Of a DNA stretch of 64,000 bases, positions 63,808-64,000 are shown piece after piece. How positions within the stretch are numbered: position 1 is the stretch's first letter; each line of letters begins with the position of its first letter. A program made the position numbers and the translations under genes. The notes under the pieces were generated by a model. The model made no database searches. It saw nothing but the letters and a program-made list of their open reading frames with translations, and was not told the DNA's origin. This DNA comes from Nocardia arthritidis (GTDB lineage Bacteria; Actinomycetota; Actinomycetes; Mycobacteriales; Mycobacteriaceae): assembly GCF_011801145.1 (NCBI RefSeq), contig NZ_CP046172.1, positions 2,232,001-2,296,000 of the forward strand. Reading direction: 5' to 3'.

Positions 63808-64000
63808 TGGGGATGAGCACGGCGCTGCGCGAGGTACGCCGAGTGCTCGACGACGCGGGCCTGCGCGGCTCATTCCTGGTGCGCGACTTGGATTCCGGCG
63901 ACGAACTCGGGGTCGACGCCGAGGCGGAGTGGCCGATCGCATCGCTGGTCAAGGTGCCGCTCGCGGTGGTGACGCTGCTGCGGATCGCCCGCGGTGAACT
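63807..64000 (+). CDS. BlaB-like serine beta-lactamase-fold protein (3' end outside window)
   Basis: The first 64 codons are visible from the ATG at 63807, which overlaps the LysR stop. It contains DLDSGDELGVDAEAEWPIAS followed by LVK, i.e. an S-x-x-K active-site motif (SLVK) at the position seen in class A-like folds. By position it matches BlaB, an accessory needed for beta-lactamase induction in S. cacaoi. No signal peptide is visible, so it is probably cytoplasmic. Confidence 0.75.
   Translation, partial: MGMSTALREVRRVLDDAGLRGSFLVRDLDSGDELGVDAEAEWPIASLVKVPLAVVTLLRIARGE

Overview
The window looks like chromosomal DNA of a Nocardia-type actinomycete. The right-hand third is GC-rich and carries a class A beta-lactamase with a LysR/BlaB-like pair, an L,D-transpeptidase lipoprotein, a WXG100-linked giant secreted protein and proline-rich envelope proteins. 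The genus is an inference from gene content; there is no rRNA in the window.

Region 1 (1-11.7 kb, + strand) is noticeably AT-richer than the rest. It holds part of a nonribosomal peptide cluster: a 5'-truncated A-T-TE protein, a TubC-C-A-T-TE protein, a Ser/His/Asp KAS III-like acyltransferase of the DpsC kind, an AMP-forming acyl ligase, a PLP aminotransferase, a free acyl carrier protein, then a DUF2461-like protein. The ligase, ACP and KAS III-like enzyme probably make and transfer an acyl or amino-acyl group onto the peptide.

Region 2 (about 12-42.9 kb) is an integrated mobile element, almost entirely on the minus strand and inserted at the 3' end of a tRNA-Lys(CTT) gene (42876-42948). 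It encodes a tyrosine integrase beside an AbrB-like protein, a DUF2637-like membrane protein, and a DpdA-like tRNA-guanine-transglycosylase-fold enzyme (7-deazaguanine DNA modification). These are followed by an N6-adenine-type methyltransferase, an SLOG protein with a PAPS-reductase-like ATP pyrophosphatase, a DUF3560 protein, a Prim-Pol primase, a ParB-like protein, a C5 cytosine methyltransferase, an SSB and a 1553-aa MobF relaxase-helicase. No coupling protein or type IV secretion ATPase is visible.

The most striking feature of the element is a family of four nested palindromes (20.1, 30.6, 36.8 and 40.1 kb). Each has two or three concentric stems and an identical CGCTTTT apical loop, and the arms change sequence while staying self-complementary. 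Each lies 54-107 nt upstream of a start codon: ssb, an unknown gene, the SLOG/PAPS-like operon, and the DpdA/methyltransferase operon. The genes point toward the probable oriT beside the relaxase, which is the geometry of a conjugative leading region. The palindromes are therefore candidate single-stranded-DNA promoters (Frpo-like) for early expression of anti-restriction and establishment genes. Terminators or attenuators are the main alternative.

Region 3 (43-64 kb) looks like resident chromosome: L,D-transpeptidase, membrane proteins, a zinc metallopeptidase, and a WXG100-like protein, small partner and 3828-aa polymorphic-toxin-like giant on the minus strand. It ends with a divergent beta-lactamase / LysR / BlaB-like module that runs off the right edge.
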